64,000 bases of DNA from CAJQQK01 sp963696075. GTDB taxonomy: Bacteria; Pseudomonadota; Alphaproteobacteria; Rhizobiales; Hyphomicrobiaceae. How positions within the stretch are numbered: position 1 is the stretch's first letter; every line of letters starts with the position of its first letter. The position numbers were made by a program, and so were the translations under genes. Below are positions 44,600 to 53,854 of this stretch, in pieces. Location of the stretch: assembly GCA_963696075.1 (NCBI GenBank), contig CAVOJD010000015.1:351251-415250 (forward strand), written 5' to 3'. The notes beneath the pieces are model-generated. The model was not told the origin of the DNA. It saw nothing but the letters and a program-made list of their open reading frames with translations, and made no database searches.

Positions 44600-45462
44600 A
44601 TAATTCCGAATTCTTACTTATGTTGTTCCGAATTTCCGCGCAGATCTGTTCAAGCTTGTCATCTTTGTCATTCGGGTAGAGTGCATTTTTAGGAACTTTC
44701 GGAAAGCCACGCTCTTCTTCCAAGAAGGTTCTTGGGTTTAAGCAGAACTTAGCAACAAGCCGCCGACCAAAATCTACTTCGTGATGCTCGTAATGCTGCT
44801 TTTGATCGAACGCCAGAAGTTCAGGATATTCCCTTAGAAGATATCCTTCCTGTAGGTGCGGCCGAAGTGCTGAGGGGGGACATGCGCTACTTAACCGGAC
44901 AATTTGCAAACCGGCTTCGCGCTCGCGCTCACCGCTCCACTCAATTGTGGAACACCGAGGATGAAAAGATATGCCTCATCATCGGCACCTTCGGAGGCGA
45001 ATGAGGCTGCAATGCGGAGCGAATGGGTCACGTCAAGAAGCGGTGTTTCACAAATTTCGTAGTGCTGGATAATGGACCAGCGGAGGATTTTTTGTCGAGA
45101 AACCCTTCAATTCCAAGCAACCCGTGATTTTTTGTAGTTGCGAACAAGGCATTCTTCAGCCTGACGCAACCTGGTCGAAGCGTTCGATTAATTCGGTTTG
45201 GGAGGGGTTGCGTCGTGCACCTGGCCGCAAGATGGACGGTTTTAGTGAGGAGTAACCGCTTTGGTTTCGGTAATCTGCCCGTTGCCCGCGGAAAAGGAAC
45301 GCATGCTCCCTGTTGCGGAATTGAAGTTCCGCTACCTTTGTTGCGAGGTCTAGATAGTCCTCGACAGGAACTGCCTCACTTTTGCGGATTTCCGAGCAGC
45401 TTGCGGGTTGTGCTTTACCACCTCTGAACGACCACAATTCTCTGCTCGCCGATGGTATCCAT
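44600..45462 (-). pseudogene. FRG-domain protein inside the restriction operon, frameshifted
   Basis: ATG 45462 lies two bases after the hsdR stop. The protein reads MDTIGEQRIVVVQRW, then after a shift VEDYLDLATKVAELQF, the FRG signature HAFLFRGQRADYRN and YSSLKPSILRP. Later pieces are IQHYEICETPLLDVTHSLRI, EAYLFILGVPQLSGAVS and RRLVAKFCLNPRTFLEEE. The family is named after the F-R-G motif and often occurs with restriction or other defence genes; its activity is unknown. The last piece continues in frame into hsdM, so its own stop has been lost. Confidence 0.68.
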
Positions 45463-45464
45463 AG

Positions 45465-47915
45465 TTAGACCTTCTCATCGTAAAGAGCCGACTGCATTTC
45501 TCGAACAGCGGCCTCGAACCCGGGCCGACCGCCGAAGGCCTTGACGAGTTCGATGGGCGTGCCCAGCGCGGAGAATGGGGCAATTTTGAGCATGGATGGA
45601 TCGTCGAGTTTGAGGACGCCCTCGTCGGCGTACTTGGTCAATAGCGCATCGAGGACGACGCGGGCCTCGTCGCCATACTTGGCGAAGGCATTCCTCTTCC
45701 GGACGTTGTCCGCGCGCTCCCTCCGGGTGAGCGGTTTCTGGTCGAAGGCGATGTGGCAGACGAGATCGAACGGATCGAGATCCTTGCCGAGTTCTTCGCC
45801 GATGCTGTCCAGCGGCAGGCCACTCGCCGCGATCTCGTCGAGGATTGCCTGTTTGCGCTCAGTCGTCTTCCACTTGAGCAGGAACTCATCGAGCGTCGAG
45901 AAACGGCGCTTGAGTTCCGTCTTGGTGTAGTCGTGCAGTGACTCGGTTACGAGCTTGCCGTTCTCGTCGAGGTATTCAATGCGCTCCGCGACAATCTTGG
46001 CCGCAACACCATCTACATAGATCTTCTTGCGCTTCTCGCCGGGGTTGGGCGGCTGGGATACGTCAGATGGACCAACAACGATGGTTTCGTCCTCGCCGGC
46101 GTCGTAGTCCTCCTGTTGGTCTTCACCGAAACCGCCCGGCAGATCATCCGGCGGTGAAACGGGGTCGTCTGTGCCAGGTTCATAGATCTGGACCGGCTCA
46201 CCATCAAAGTCGGGATCGGCGAAGTGGTTCGTCGCGCCACGAAAGTCGATCAGCGTGAAGAAATACTTGCCGGTGTCTTCATGCACGCGCGTGCCGCGGC
46301 CGACGATTTGCTTGAACTCGGTCATGGAGCCGACTTCGCGGTCAAGTACGATGAGACGGCAGGTTTGTGCATCGACCCCGGTCGAGAGCAGGCGCGACGT
46401 GGTTACCAGCACGGGATATCTGTTTTCAGGATCGATGAAGTTGCCGAGTTGGTCCTGTCCGTCCTTGTCGTTGCCGGTAATGCGCATGACGTAGCGGTGG
46501 TTCTTGGCCACGAGATCCTGGTTTTCGTTGATCAACGCCTGTCGCATCCGGGCAGCGTGTTCCTGGTCGACGCAGAAAACGATCGTCTTCTGATAGGGAT
46601 CGCCGCTTTCCTTGAGGAACTCCGACACTTTGCGGGCGACCAGCTTCGTCCGGTCGTCTAGCACCAGCGTCCGGTCGAAGTCCTTGGCGTTATAGATCCG
46701 GTCCTCGATCTCCTGGCCATCGCGGTCCAGTTGGCCCCTTTCCGGACGATAGCCCTGTATGTCCCGATCGATGTGGACCTTCACCACCTTGTAGGGGGCC
46801 AGGAAGCCATCGCGGATGCCCTCCTTGAGTGAGTACGAAAATACGGGGGTCGCCGAAATACTCGATGTTTGAAACGTACTCGGTTTCCTTCGGGGTAGCG
46901 GTGAGACCGATTTGCGTTGCCGATGAAAAGTATTTGAGGATCTCGCGCCAGGCTGAATCTTCGGCGGCGCTGCCGCGATGACACTCATCGATGACGATGA
47001 GATCGAAGAAGTCGGCTGAGAAATCCTTGAACAGCTTCTGCCTTTCATCAGGTCCAGTGATGGCCTGATAAAGCCCGAGGTAGATTTCATAGGCTGTATC
47101 GATGCGGCGCTGCTTGTCGACGGCGAGCGGTAGATCGACCTCCGTTCCGTCTGCCTTTTCGATCGTTTTGGACCGAGTGGATAGCTTCGCCATTGCCCCA
47201 CCGAAGGGGCGGAAATGATTGACCATCGTCTGGTCGATGAGAACGTTGCGGTCGGCGAGGAACAGGATCGCTTCTTCCGCCGCGCCTTCCAAAGGCGCCA
47301 GATGATCTGGAAAGCAGTGTAGGTCTTGCCGGTGCCGGTTGCCATGACAAGCAGCACGCGGTCCTGCCCTTTCGCGATGGCCTCAATCGCGGAGTTGATG
47401 GCATTGACCTGATAATACCGCGGCGTCTTCCCGCTGCCGTCATCGAAATAGTCCTGTATGACAATTTTTTCGGCTTCCGGGTGGCCCTTTCCAGGCCCGA
47501 TAACGCTCCCATAGTTCATCGGGCGACGGAAAGCCGTCGAGCGAAAGATTGACCTCACGTGGATTGCTGGCGCCAGTACGGTCATGGAATAGAAAGCCGT
47601 CGCCGTTTGAAGAGAAACAAAAGGGATATTCAGCGTCTCGGCGTATTCCAGCGCCTGCTGCATGCCATCGCCGACGCTGTGAGCGTTGTCTTTCGCCTCG
47701 ATGATCGCGATCGGAATGTTGGGCTTGTAATAGAAAATGTAATCGGCGCGCTTGGCCTTGCCGCGGGTGACCACCTGGCCACGCACGATGATGCGGCCCT
47801 TGGTGAAGCTTACCTCCTGGCAAATTTGCAGCATCTTATCCCACCCGGCCTGGCAGACGGCGGGCGTGATGAACTTCGTGCAGATATCGCTCTCCGAGAG
47901 GCTGCGCATATCCAT
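45465..47915 (-). CDS. hsdR: Type I restriction endonuclease subunit HsdR (two internal out-of-frame stretches)
   Basis: The frame is open for 816 residues. The N-terminal nuclease domain (RADYIFYYKPNIPIAIIEAK), Walker A (VMATGTGKTYTAF), LVTTSRLLSTGVDA and motif VI (QIVGRGTRVHEDTGKYFF) are in frame. Residues ~100-145 and ~210-355 are not: the matching sequences (SSNGDGFLFHDRTGASNP; FLADRNVLIDQTMVNHF; the helicase motif II FFDLIVIDECHRGS) lie in another frame. Four indels, near 47615, 47486, 47276 and in the five-G run at 46845-46849, cancel out. As written the translation would lack the DECH box; corrected, it is a normal HsdR. Confidence 0.85.
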   Translation of the reverse strand: MDMRSLSESDICTKFITPAVCQAGWDKMLQICQEVSFTKGRIIVRGQVVTRGKAKRADYIFYYKPNIPIAIIEAKDNAHSVGDGMQQALEYAETLNIPFVSLQTATAFYSMTVLAPAIHVRSIFRSTAFRRPMNYGSVIGPGKGHPEAEKIVIQDYFDDGSGKTPRYYQVNAINSAIEAIAKGQDRVLLVMATGTGKTYTAFQIIWRLWKARRKKRSCSSPTATFSSTRRWSIISAPSVGQWRSYPLGPKRSKRQTERRSIYRSPSTSSAASIQPMKSTSGFIRPSLDLMKGRSCSRISQPTSSISSSSMSVIAAAPPKIQPGARSSNTFHRQRKSVSPLPRRKPSTFQTSSISATPVFSYSLKEGIRDGFLAPYKVVKVHIDRDIQGYRPERGQLDRDGQEIEDRIYNAKDFDRTLVLDDRTKLVARKVSEFLKESGDPYQKTIVFCVDQEHAARMRQALINENQDLVAKNHRYVMRITGNDKDGQDQLGNFIDPENRYPVLVTTSRLLSTGVDAQTCRLIVLDREVGSMTEFKQIVGRGTRVHEDTGKYFFTLIDFRGATNHFADPDFDGEPVQIYEPGTDDPVSPPDDLPGGFGEDQQEDYDAGEDETIVVGPSDVSQPPNPGEKRKKIYVDGVAAKIVAERIEYLDENGKLVTESLHDYTKTELKRRFSTLDEFLLKWKTTERKQAILDEIAASGLPLDSIGEELGKDLDPFDLVCHIAFDQKPLTRRERADNVRKRNAFAKYGDEARVVLDALLTKYADEGVLKLDDPSMLKIAPFSALGTPIELVKAFGGRPGFEAAVREMQSALYDEKV

Positions 47916-48069
47916 GTTGGGTGCCGCTCACTTTTTGCGCGTAGGCAGACGAACTGTTGAAACCTTACGACATATTTGAGCGACATGCCCACACTCCCAG
48001 CAGGTGACGTGAATCGAACTGTGAATTACTTTTCGGTCTGCGAACTCACACCTGATCTCGGAGCCCGCG

Positions 48070-48909
48070 ATGTCCGATCGGCGCACGCTCGCCAATCGTA
48101 CCAATGCGTCCAAGAGCACCGGCCCTCAGACTCCTGACGGTAAAGTCGTGGCAAGCCGCAACGCGCTGCGCCACGGCCTGCGGAGCATTCAACTTCTCCT
48201 CGATGGGGAAGACCCGGAAGAATTTGCGGAGCTGAAATCGGATCTTCTGGAAGCGCTCGCGCCGGTCGGGGCCGTGGAGCTGTCGCTTGCCGAGCGGATC
48301 GTGATTGCCATTTGGCGCCAGCGCCGTATCGCGCGGGCAGAAGCGGCCGCACTGTCACTCGAACAACGCAATAACGCGATCGTCGATGGCCTCCGCCGAC
48401 TGCACGACTGGGGCGAGCGCGACGAAATCACGGCGACGTGTCTCAAGTCCTTCGATCCGGAACTCGTCGCGTGGTGTCGGGCAGTGCTCGAAGAGGTCGA
48501 AGCGCTGGAGGACCACACCCTCGAAGAACTCGAGAACGAAGCGCCTCATGTCTGGGGTCAGCTCAAGAGCGAAGCAGACGAGGATAACGAGACGCCCGAG
48601 GCTTATCTCTCCGGGTCCGAGAACGGATTGGCAGAATTTGTCGGGGATCTGTGCAGTTGGTGCCGACGACAACTTGCAGCCGCCGAAAAGCGGCCGCAGC
48701 TTCTCGAGTTTGTTGAGCAGCTTCGCCAACGGGGACTCGTTCTGCCGGTTCCGCAACTCGACGTCATAGCCCGCTATCAGACAACACTCGATAACCAGCT
48801 CTACAAGGCGTTACGGGCATATCGCGAGGCGCAGGAGTGGCGCCTTAAGACGCTGGAATATGTCGATGATGAGCAGCAGATTGCCTCCGCAATAGACGCC
48901 GCCGCTTGA
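48070..48909 (+). CDS. Hypothetical protein with N-terminal 'NRxNAxKSTGP' motif
   Basis: The 279-residue protein starts with ANRTNASKSTGPQTPDGK and SRNALRHGLRS. This N-terminal block is shared by a widespread group of uncharacterised bacterial proteins that often occur in many copies per genome. The rest is helical and acidic (EEVEALEDHTLEELENEAP). It is transcribed away from hsdR; the 154 bases between them hold the two divergent promoters. No function is known. Confidence 0.72.
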   Translation: MSDRRTLANRTNASKSTGPQTPDGKVVASRNALRHGLRSIQLLLDGEDPEEFAELKSDLLEALAPVGAVELSLAERIVIAIWRQRRIARAEAAALSLEQRNNAIVDGLRRLHDWGERDEITATCLKSFDPELVAWCRAVLEEVEALEDHTLEELENEAPHVWGQLKSEADEDNETPEAYLSGSENGLAEFVGDLCSWCRRQLAAAEKRPQLLEFVEQLRQRGLVLPVPQLDVIARYQTTLDNQLYKALRAYREAQEWRLKTLEYVDDEQQIASAIDAAA

Positions 48910-48999
48910 ATTGGGTTCGTTTGGCAGAAATGCGTCCCGCAAGAGCGCTCAACTGATTTCCCAATTGATTTCGGAAAAAAACGAACAGGAAAAAAAACC

Positions 49000-49608
49000 A
49001 TGGGAGGTCGCGGTTCAGGACGCAGTGCCGGCTATGGTTTCCTCGTCGACAAATGCGAGGACTTCCTGCGCGTCGATCTTGCATTCCTGCGAAAGCGAAA
49101 TGCCCTGACGGTCGGGAACAGCGGCCAACTGACCTGGAGCCGTCGCGGTGAACAGTACGCCTCTATCCGCTACGTAGTCGAACCTGCGGGCCTCCGCCTG
49201 ATCTATCGCACGCGCCCTCGTGGTGGCGATTGGCGGGACGTAGTTGACATGATCCCTTTCACGCAAACACCCACGCAGTTCGGTGGAAGCCGTAAATGGT
49301 TTCTGTGTCCCTCTTGCCAGAAGCGATGCCGGGTTATCTATGGCGGCTCTTACTTTCGGTGCCGGAAGTGCCATGGCCTCAAATACGAGAGCCAGTACGA
49401 AGATCCGATCTGCCGCGCCAGCAGTCAGCGGCACAAACTTCGCGACCGGTTGGGACAACAGGCTTCGCTTGATGAGCCATTCCCGGACAAACCCAAGGGC
49501 ATGCATTGGAAGACGTATCGGCGTCTTGTTGAGCGAGACGAAGCGCTTGGCGAGTTTTGGGTGCGAGGGATCTCAGATTGGCTGAGGCGAACTGACCGAC
49601 GAACTTAA
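49000..49608 (+). CDS. Hypothetical zinc-ribbon protein
   Basis: The product (202 residues) begins MGGRGSGRSAGYGFLVDKCE. It has a central zinc ribbon with paired cysteines, FLCPSCQKRCRVIYGGSYF and RCRKCHGLKYESQYEDP. The same layout is common in uncharacterised proteins of alphaproteobacterial mobile regions. It ends four bases into the resolvase stop on the opposite strand. Nucleic-acid binding is a reasonable guess from the zinc ribbon. Confidence 0.7.
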   Translation: MGGRGSGRSAGYGFLVDKCEDFLRVDLAFLRKRNALTVGNSGQLTWSRRGEQYASIRYVVEPAGLRLIYRTRPRGGDWRDVVDMIPFTQTPTQFGGSRKWFLCPSCQKRCRVIYGGSYFRCRKCHGLKYESQYEDPICRASSQRHKLRDRLGQQASLDEPFPDKPKGMHWKTYRRLVERDEALGEFWVRGISDWLRRTDRRT

Positions 49609-50171
49609 CCGACCGGCGGCGTCGCCTCTTCACGCAAGATTCGGTAAACCGACATGCGCGAGATTCCGAGATCCCGCGCGATGGCCGCAGGGCCGTTGCC
49701 GACCTCGGCAAGCTCTAGGACCTTCTGTCGGTCGATGCGCTGCTTGCCTCCCGTGTAGACACCAGCCTTCTTTGCGCGCGCAATCCCCTCGGCCTGTCTA
49801 TCACGCCGCACGTCGGTCTCGAACTGCGCGAAGACTGCAAGCATGCCGAAAAAGGCCCGCCCGGCTGATGTCCCCGTGTCCACACTTTGTTCGATCACGC
49901 GAAGATGGGCGCCGGCCTCCTCGATCTCGTGGACGATGTTGGCGAGATCGCGCATCGAACGACCGAGCCTGTCGAGGCGGGTCACAACCAGCGTGTCTCC
50001 GTTGGTCAGAACCTTGAGGGCAAGCTCAAGTTGTTCGCGGTCATTACGCTTCGTGCCCGTCCGCTTCTCTTCGAAGATAATGGCACAGCCATCTCGATCG
50101 AGAGCGGCCTTCTGGACCTTGAGCTTCTGATCAGCGGTGCTCACCCGCGCATAGCCAATGCGGCGCCCCAT
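49605..50171 (-). CDS. Serine recombinase (resolvase/invertase family)
   Basis: This 188-residue small serine recombinase has the catalytic serine in IGYARVSTADQ (~10), the arginines in VVTRLDRLGRSMRDL, and QFETDVRRDRQAEGIARAK leading to the long E helix. The C-terminal helix-turn-helix is NGPAAIARDLGISRMSVYRIL. Such proteins resolve cointegrates or invert DNA at res/dif-like sites. It marks the right part of the accessory block. Inverted repeats just upstream may be its site. Confidence 0.93.
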   Translation of the reverse strand: MGRRIGYARVSTADQKLKVQKAALDRDGCAIIFEEKRTGTKRNDREQLELALKVLTNGDTLVVTRLDRLGRSMRDLANIVHEIEEAGAHLRVIEQSVDTGTSAGRAFFGMLAVFAQFETDVRRDRQAEGIARAKKAGVYTGGKQRIDRQKVLELAEVGNGPAAIARDLGISRMSVYRILREEATPPVG

Positions 50172-50260
50172 AGCATGATCTCACGTAATAATTGGATATG
50201 GTTGTTACATTTTGCGTAACATGACCGAGAAATCAACCCATTTGTTACGCGGCATCGCGC
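50172..50260. promoter_or_regulatory. Inverted repeats upstream of the resolvase, possible res site
   Basis: GTTAC (50203-50207) and GTAAC (50216-50220) form a short dyad, and a further GTTAC lies at 50243-50247. The stretch is AT-rich compared with its surroundings. Resolvase binding sites are usually found directly upstream of the gene as imperfect dyads. The call rests on position and short repeats only. Confidence 0.35.
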
Positions 50261-50390
50261 CTTGGAAAGACGTCACATCAGGGTATACCTAAAGAGAACG
50301 GCCCGTGGCATCGGACCCGGTTGGTCGGGCCGCCAGGCAAGCGCTGACAACTGACTGGCGCGGCGTCCTGAAGAAATCTACTGCGGTCGC

Positions 50391-50642
50391 CTAGTTGAGC
50401 AGTGCGAGTACGACACCGAAGAAAAGCCATCGCAGCATGATCCGGCTGGCCGGCACGCAGCGGCGGGCGACGTCCCGGGAAAAGACAAAGTAGTAGCGTC
50501 GTACCTTCACGTCTTGCCCTGGCGTCCCGCCAAACGTCGAAGTCATCAGGTAGTTCGTTGCGTTGCGGTGCGAGTTCGGTTTCGCTTTGTTCGAGCGTTC
50601 CAATCCTTCCACCGCCAGACCTTTCGCAAGTGCGATTGCCAC
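50391..50642 (-). CDS. Small hypothetical protein with C-terminal hydrophobic segment
   Basis: This is an 83-residue open frame ten bases after the DUF2878 gene stop, on the same strand. The N-terminal half is polar, the C-terminal half ends in a membrane-like helix (IMLRWLFFGVVLALL). I do not recognise the family and the coding evidence is weak. It could be the remnant of a longer gene. Confidence 0.35.
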   Translation of the reverse strand: MAIALAKGLAVEGLERSNKAKPNSHRNATNYLMTSTFGGTPGQDVKVRRYYFVFSRDVARRCVPASRIMLRWLFFGVVLALLN

Positions 50643-50652
50643 CCCGATGCAC

Positions 50653-51249
50653 CTACGGCGCCCGCCCCTGAAACCACTTGCCCAATCGCAAGATCAGGGG
50701 CATCGCCACGGCCCACATCAGACCGACGACCACTAGCCCAACCCACTCAGGCTGATTGATATGTAACGCACCCAGGCGCATCGCAGCGTAGTATGACATT
50801 GGTCCCGCCGCAGCACCGAGGGCAATTGCCATCAGAGGTCGGCCTTGTAGCCAGCCGAATGCCGGCTCGATCAGCGTTGCGAACGCCATCCACAGACCGA
50901 CGATCCAGAGCGGCGCGACAGTCGGATAGGGCTCATGCGAGCTAAAAGCCGTAAGTCCTGCACGGAGTATGATCGTCTCGATGACAAACCCGTAGAACCC
51001 CAATGCGAGAACCAAAGCCAGGAGGCCCAGCCGTCGTCGAGTGAGTAGAAGTCCCAAGGCAATGGCCGCAACGCAGGCCATGACTCCGACCTGCGAGAGG
51101 TCACGTGCGGCGCCATAGGCGCACGCAGCCCAAGCCGTCTGGAACGCCAGTACGCTCACGATGGCTTTGAGCACTAGACTTCTCGGAAGTTGGTTGACGA
51201 TGTTGGGGGTACGTTCATCGCGGCGCGACAGATCTCGCGTGCAGGCCAC
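50653..51249 (-). CDS. DUF2878-type inner membrane protein
   Basis: The 198-residue protein has about six hydrophobic segments. PLWIVGLWMAFATLIEPAFG and LMAIALGAAAGPMSYYAAMR are characteristic of DUF2878 proteins. Their function is unknown; in other proteobacteria they occur near photolyase- and cfa-related genes, which would suit the stress context here, but none of those is in the window. The start is the first ATG of the frame. Confidence 0.75.
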   Translation of the reverse strand: MACTRDLSRRDERTPNIVNQLPRSLVLKAIVSVLAFQTAWAACAYGAARDLSQVGVMACVAAIALGLLLTRRRLGLLALVLALGFYGFVIETIILRAGLTAFSSHEPYPTVAPLWIVGLWMAFATLIEPAFGWLQGRPLMAIALGAAAGPMSYYAAMRLGALHINQPEWVGLVVVGLMWAVAMPLILRLGKWFQGRAP

Positions 51250-51342
51250 GTGTTGCGTTCTTTACGAGAATCGTCTGCCGCACCGTGTTGGGGTAACAGA
51301 ATTGAACGCCGCATCCGCACATGTCTCGACAACGTCGGGCCT

Positions 51343-51678
51343 TCAACCAATCGCGAGAGCGGCGATCAGATACACACCCGTCCAAATCGCCGCGAAAGCC
51401 CCGAGCAGTAGTCCGCGATCGCCAGCGGGCCGTTTCCCGATCGCTGCCGGCGCGACACGGACGAGCAGGTAGAAGACGCATGCTGTAGCAATGGGCCAGA
51501 AGCCCGTGATCAGCAACAGTGCATTGACCACTATTTGCAGCGTGCTCAGCCCGCTACCCATCAGCGTGAATGCTGGCATCGCCGACAGGAATGGCCAGCA
51601 GGCAAGCGCCGGCATGCAAATCGACCAAGCCAGAAGGCGGAACACGTCGAGTTTCAAATCGCCATGCGAGAGAGGCAT
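51343..51678 (-). CDS. Small polytopic membrane protein, unknown family
   Basis: The 111-residue protein has three hydrophobic helices (ALACWPFLSAMPAFTLMG; LQIVVNALLLITGFWPIATA; LLLGAFAAIWTGVYLIAALA). It precedes the DUF2878 gene on the same strand with a gap of 93 bases. I cannot name the family. The hydrophobic pattern supports a real membrane protein. Confidence 0.55.
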   Translation of the reverse strand: MPLSHGDLKLDVFRLLAWSICMPALACWPFLSAMPAFTLMGSGLSTLQIVVNALLLITGFWPIATACVFYLLVRVAPAAIGKRPAGDRGLLLGAFAAIWTGVYLIAALAIG

Positions 51679-52149
51679 TCACTCGTCCAATCGCCAGAAC
51701 TGTTGTCAAAACACATACGATCAAAAATTACGCGCCGATTTCCGATTGGATTTGTCCTTCGCCCGCGACATAACGGCGTGTAGGCGTAGCTTCGGCGCTT
51801 CCCACACGAAACCGCAGCTACGAACCTGAGCAACCTGCGGATGATGTCAGGCCCTAAGGGGCCTCAACCGGGCTGGCGATCGTGTCATGCGGCATCGACC
51901 GATAGAGCGAGTGGTGACGGACGTTGGGCCGAACGTGCGGGTGAGCCGCTTGCTCCTACGGATGGCATGACGACGTGCTGTTCCAACGTTTCACGTAAAT
52001 TCCGTCCATCAGCCGTTGGGTCACGCGATAGTCCACTGCGCCCGCAGCGGATATTGGTGGGATGGTCGCCCATCGGCCTGCGTACGTTTATGCTTGGTTA
52101 CTTGTGTATATGTGCAATGCTCGGTGACCTGTCGCAGGAAGAGGGTGCC
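51679..52149. other. Intergenic region before the BLUF gene
   Basis: No gene is supported in these 471 bases. The frame of the BLUF gene is open upstream to 51841, but that extension has no domain and no start signal. The region separates divergent genes and should hold their promoters. The stretch at 52085-52130 is AT-rich and is the likely promoter zone of the BLUF gene. Confidence 0.45.
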
Positions 52150-52572
52150 ATGCGCGAGATGCAGCTGATCTACATGTCGAAGCCATTTGGCTATGACGAC
52201 TTCACGCTCAACAATATTCTGATCGTTGCTCGGGTTGCCAACAAGCGCGATGCAATCACCGGCGCACTGATCTCGCGCCATGACATGTTTATCCAATTGC
52301 TAGAAGGGCCGCGTGATCGCGTGGCCGCTACATTTGCCCGCATCCAGCGCGACGATCGTCATGTCGACATCGTTGAGCTTTGGTCCAGCGATATCGAAAC
52401 CCGGCTTTTCAAGAATTGGGCGATGCACCACGATCCCGTTCGTCCGTGGATGTGGACAGCCGAGCAGGTGCGCAATGGCGTTGTCCAAAATGCCACAGCG
52501 AGCGATCTGTTGGCGATGTTTTCCAGGATAGCAGCCGAAGCCCCGGCGATGCCGGATCCCCTGAATGAGTAG
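52150..52572 (+). CDS. BLUF-domain blue-light sensor
   Basis: ATG 52150 follows AGGAAGAGGG and gives 140 residues, a single short BLUF domain plus a helical tail. The flavin-binding pattern is present: MQLIYMSKPF with the key Tyr, ILIVARVANKRDAITGALI with the conserved Asn, FIQLLEGPRDRV with the Gln, and LFKNWAM near the end. BLUF proteins bind FAD and sense blue light. With no output domain it must signal through a partner. Its position next to the sigma/ChrR pair suggests a light-stress role. Confidence 0.92.
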   Translation: MREMQLIYMSKPFGYDDFTLNNILIVARVANKRDAITGALISRHDMFIQLLEGPRDRVAATFARIQRDDRHVDIVELWSSDIETRLFKNWAMHHDPVRPWMWTAEQVRNGVVQNATASDLLAMFSRIAAEAPAMPDPLNE

Positions 52573-52944
52573 GAAAGCAAAAGGCTCTGCTCGGACAAGA
52601 CATTGTTCGGTATGTGACGGTCGGTGTCGAGGGTGCCTCTGCCGTGGCCGTGGCCGCGAGATAGGGCTGGCCCTCGCGATCCGTCGATGTCCGGAATCTC
52701 GATGGTGTGCCGCCCATGCTGCAACTGCTCACGGCAGCTTGGGGTCATGTTGAGACCTCAAGTAGGAATGAGTTTGCGTCTGCTCGACCTTCAGCACCCG
52801 GAGTCGTCCATCGCAAATCGGTAGCCGGAGCGGTGCCAAAGATGCAAATCTTATTTTGGCCGTCTAGGCCGCCCAAGTCGCGGCAGCAGGGCGGACCAAC
52901 GGTGTGAAGTCGAATCCATCTGGATAGAGAGCGAATTGAAGTCC
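52573..52944. other. Intergenic region without recognised gene
   Basis: The 372 bases between the BLUF gene and the convergent DUF606 transporter contain short open frames in several directions, none with family resemblance, a start signal or codon use like the neighbours. I see no clear terminator. Confidence 0.45.
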
Positions 52945-53505
52945 TCAGCTCTTATGGAAATTTCGATCCGATCCGGCCAAAGGACCGAACTTAGATGTCT
53001 CGGTCGCGGTCCGAAGCGAGTTTACAGTCTTGTCTGCAGACTCACTCACCTGGAGCTGGTGATCTTCAGCGTAGCGGATCAGCAAGACGCCGACGATGAC
53101 TGCCATGGCACCGACTAACTTGATGGGTGTCACGGGTAGGGGCTGCGGGGACAGAATGCCGAAGTGGCTCAGTATCATGCCAGAAATCACCTGACCCGAC
53201 ACGAGGCAGACGAAGTAGGCGGCCGGCCCAATCTTTGGGATCAGAAGCGTCGCGCACAAGATGATCCCGAAGCTGATCGTACCCAAGCCAAAGAGATATC
53301 CATCAGCTTGAGGCAGGCGATCCAGGCCGCCCTGATCAGCGATGGTCCAAGCGATGACAGCGGTTGCAGCGCCGACCAGGAAGAAAATGGAGGTTGCCAA
53401 CAGCGGTGAGCCGAGCTGTTCAGAGAACCGACCGTTAAGTGGCAAGTAGACGCCGGCAATAATGCCCACGATTAGAGCAAGCAGGTAGAGCGTTGTCGTA
53501 GACAT
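52945..53505 (-). CDS. DMT-superfamily transporter, DUF606 (YdcZ) type
   Basis: ATG 53505 gives 186 residues with five hydrophobic helices and the family start STTTLYLLALIVGIIAGVYL. NGRFSEQLGSPLLATSIFF is the conserved DUF606 segment. Members are half-size members of the drug/metabolite transporter superfamily, probably working as dimers. The last ~35 residues are polar. The ORF upstream of 53505 is not supported. Confidence 0.82.
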   Translation of the reverse strand: MSTTTLYLLALIVGIIAGVYLPLNGRFSEQLGSPLLATSIFFLVGAATAVIAWTIADQGGLDRLPQADGYLFGLGTISFGIILCATLLIPKIGPAAYFVCLVSGQVISGMILSHFGILSPQPLPVTPIKLVGAMAVIVGVLLIRYAEDHQLQVSESADKTVNSLRTATETSKFGPLAGSDRNFHKS

Positions 53506-53854
53506 GTTTGGTTCCCGTCGTCCTTGTACAGCCCACGTTGGGGCCGACTCATTTCTGACGCCCATAAGGTCGTTTGCCGTTGGTGAAGGAACGGTTCGCT
53601 GAGGCATTTGGATCGAATACGGCGTATGCCACGACACCTTTCTAGCCTGCGAGAAGCTTCGATGTTTCCAGGTGGTCCGAGCCGTCGGCGGTTGGTCGGC
53701 GAAGAAGTATTGCTTTAGAAGGATCAATGGGCTTGTCTTGACTGATCTGGCAGGCTCCATTCCCCGTTCAACACATGTTCGAATGCGCACCTTCGCTTCA
53801 TGATGTATACGTTCTAGATAAGTTCAAACCCTTTTGACGCAGGACAGACCGAGA
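53506..53854. other. Divergent promoter region between the DUF606 transporter and chrR-like gene
   Basis: No gene is supported. The 349 bases lie between divergent genes. A TGATCC hexamer occurs on the minus strand at 53721-53726, but I see no convincing -10 partner for it. Confidence 0.4.

Noticed and set aside
33203..50171. A second attachment site closing the integrated element
   Set aside because: I found no copy of the tRNA-Met 3' sequence in the right part of the window, so the right boundary is left open.
51841..52149. N-terminal extension of the BLUF protein
   Set aside because: The extension has no domain, and a good SD precedes ATG 52150 at the family's normal start.
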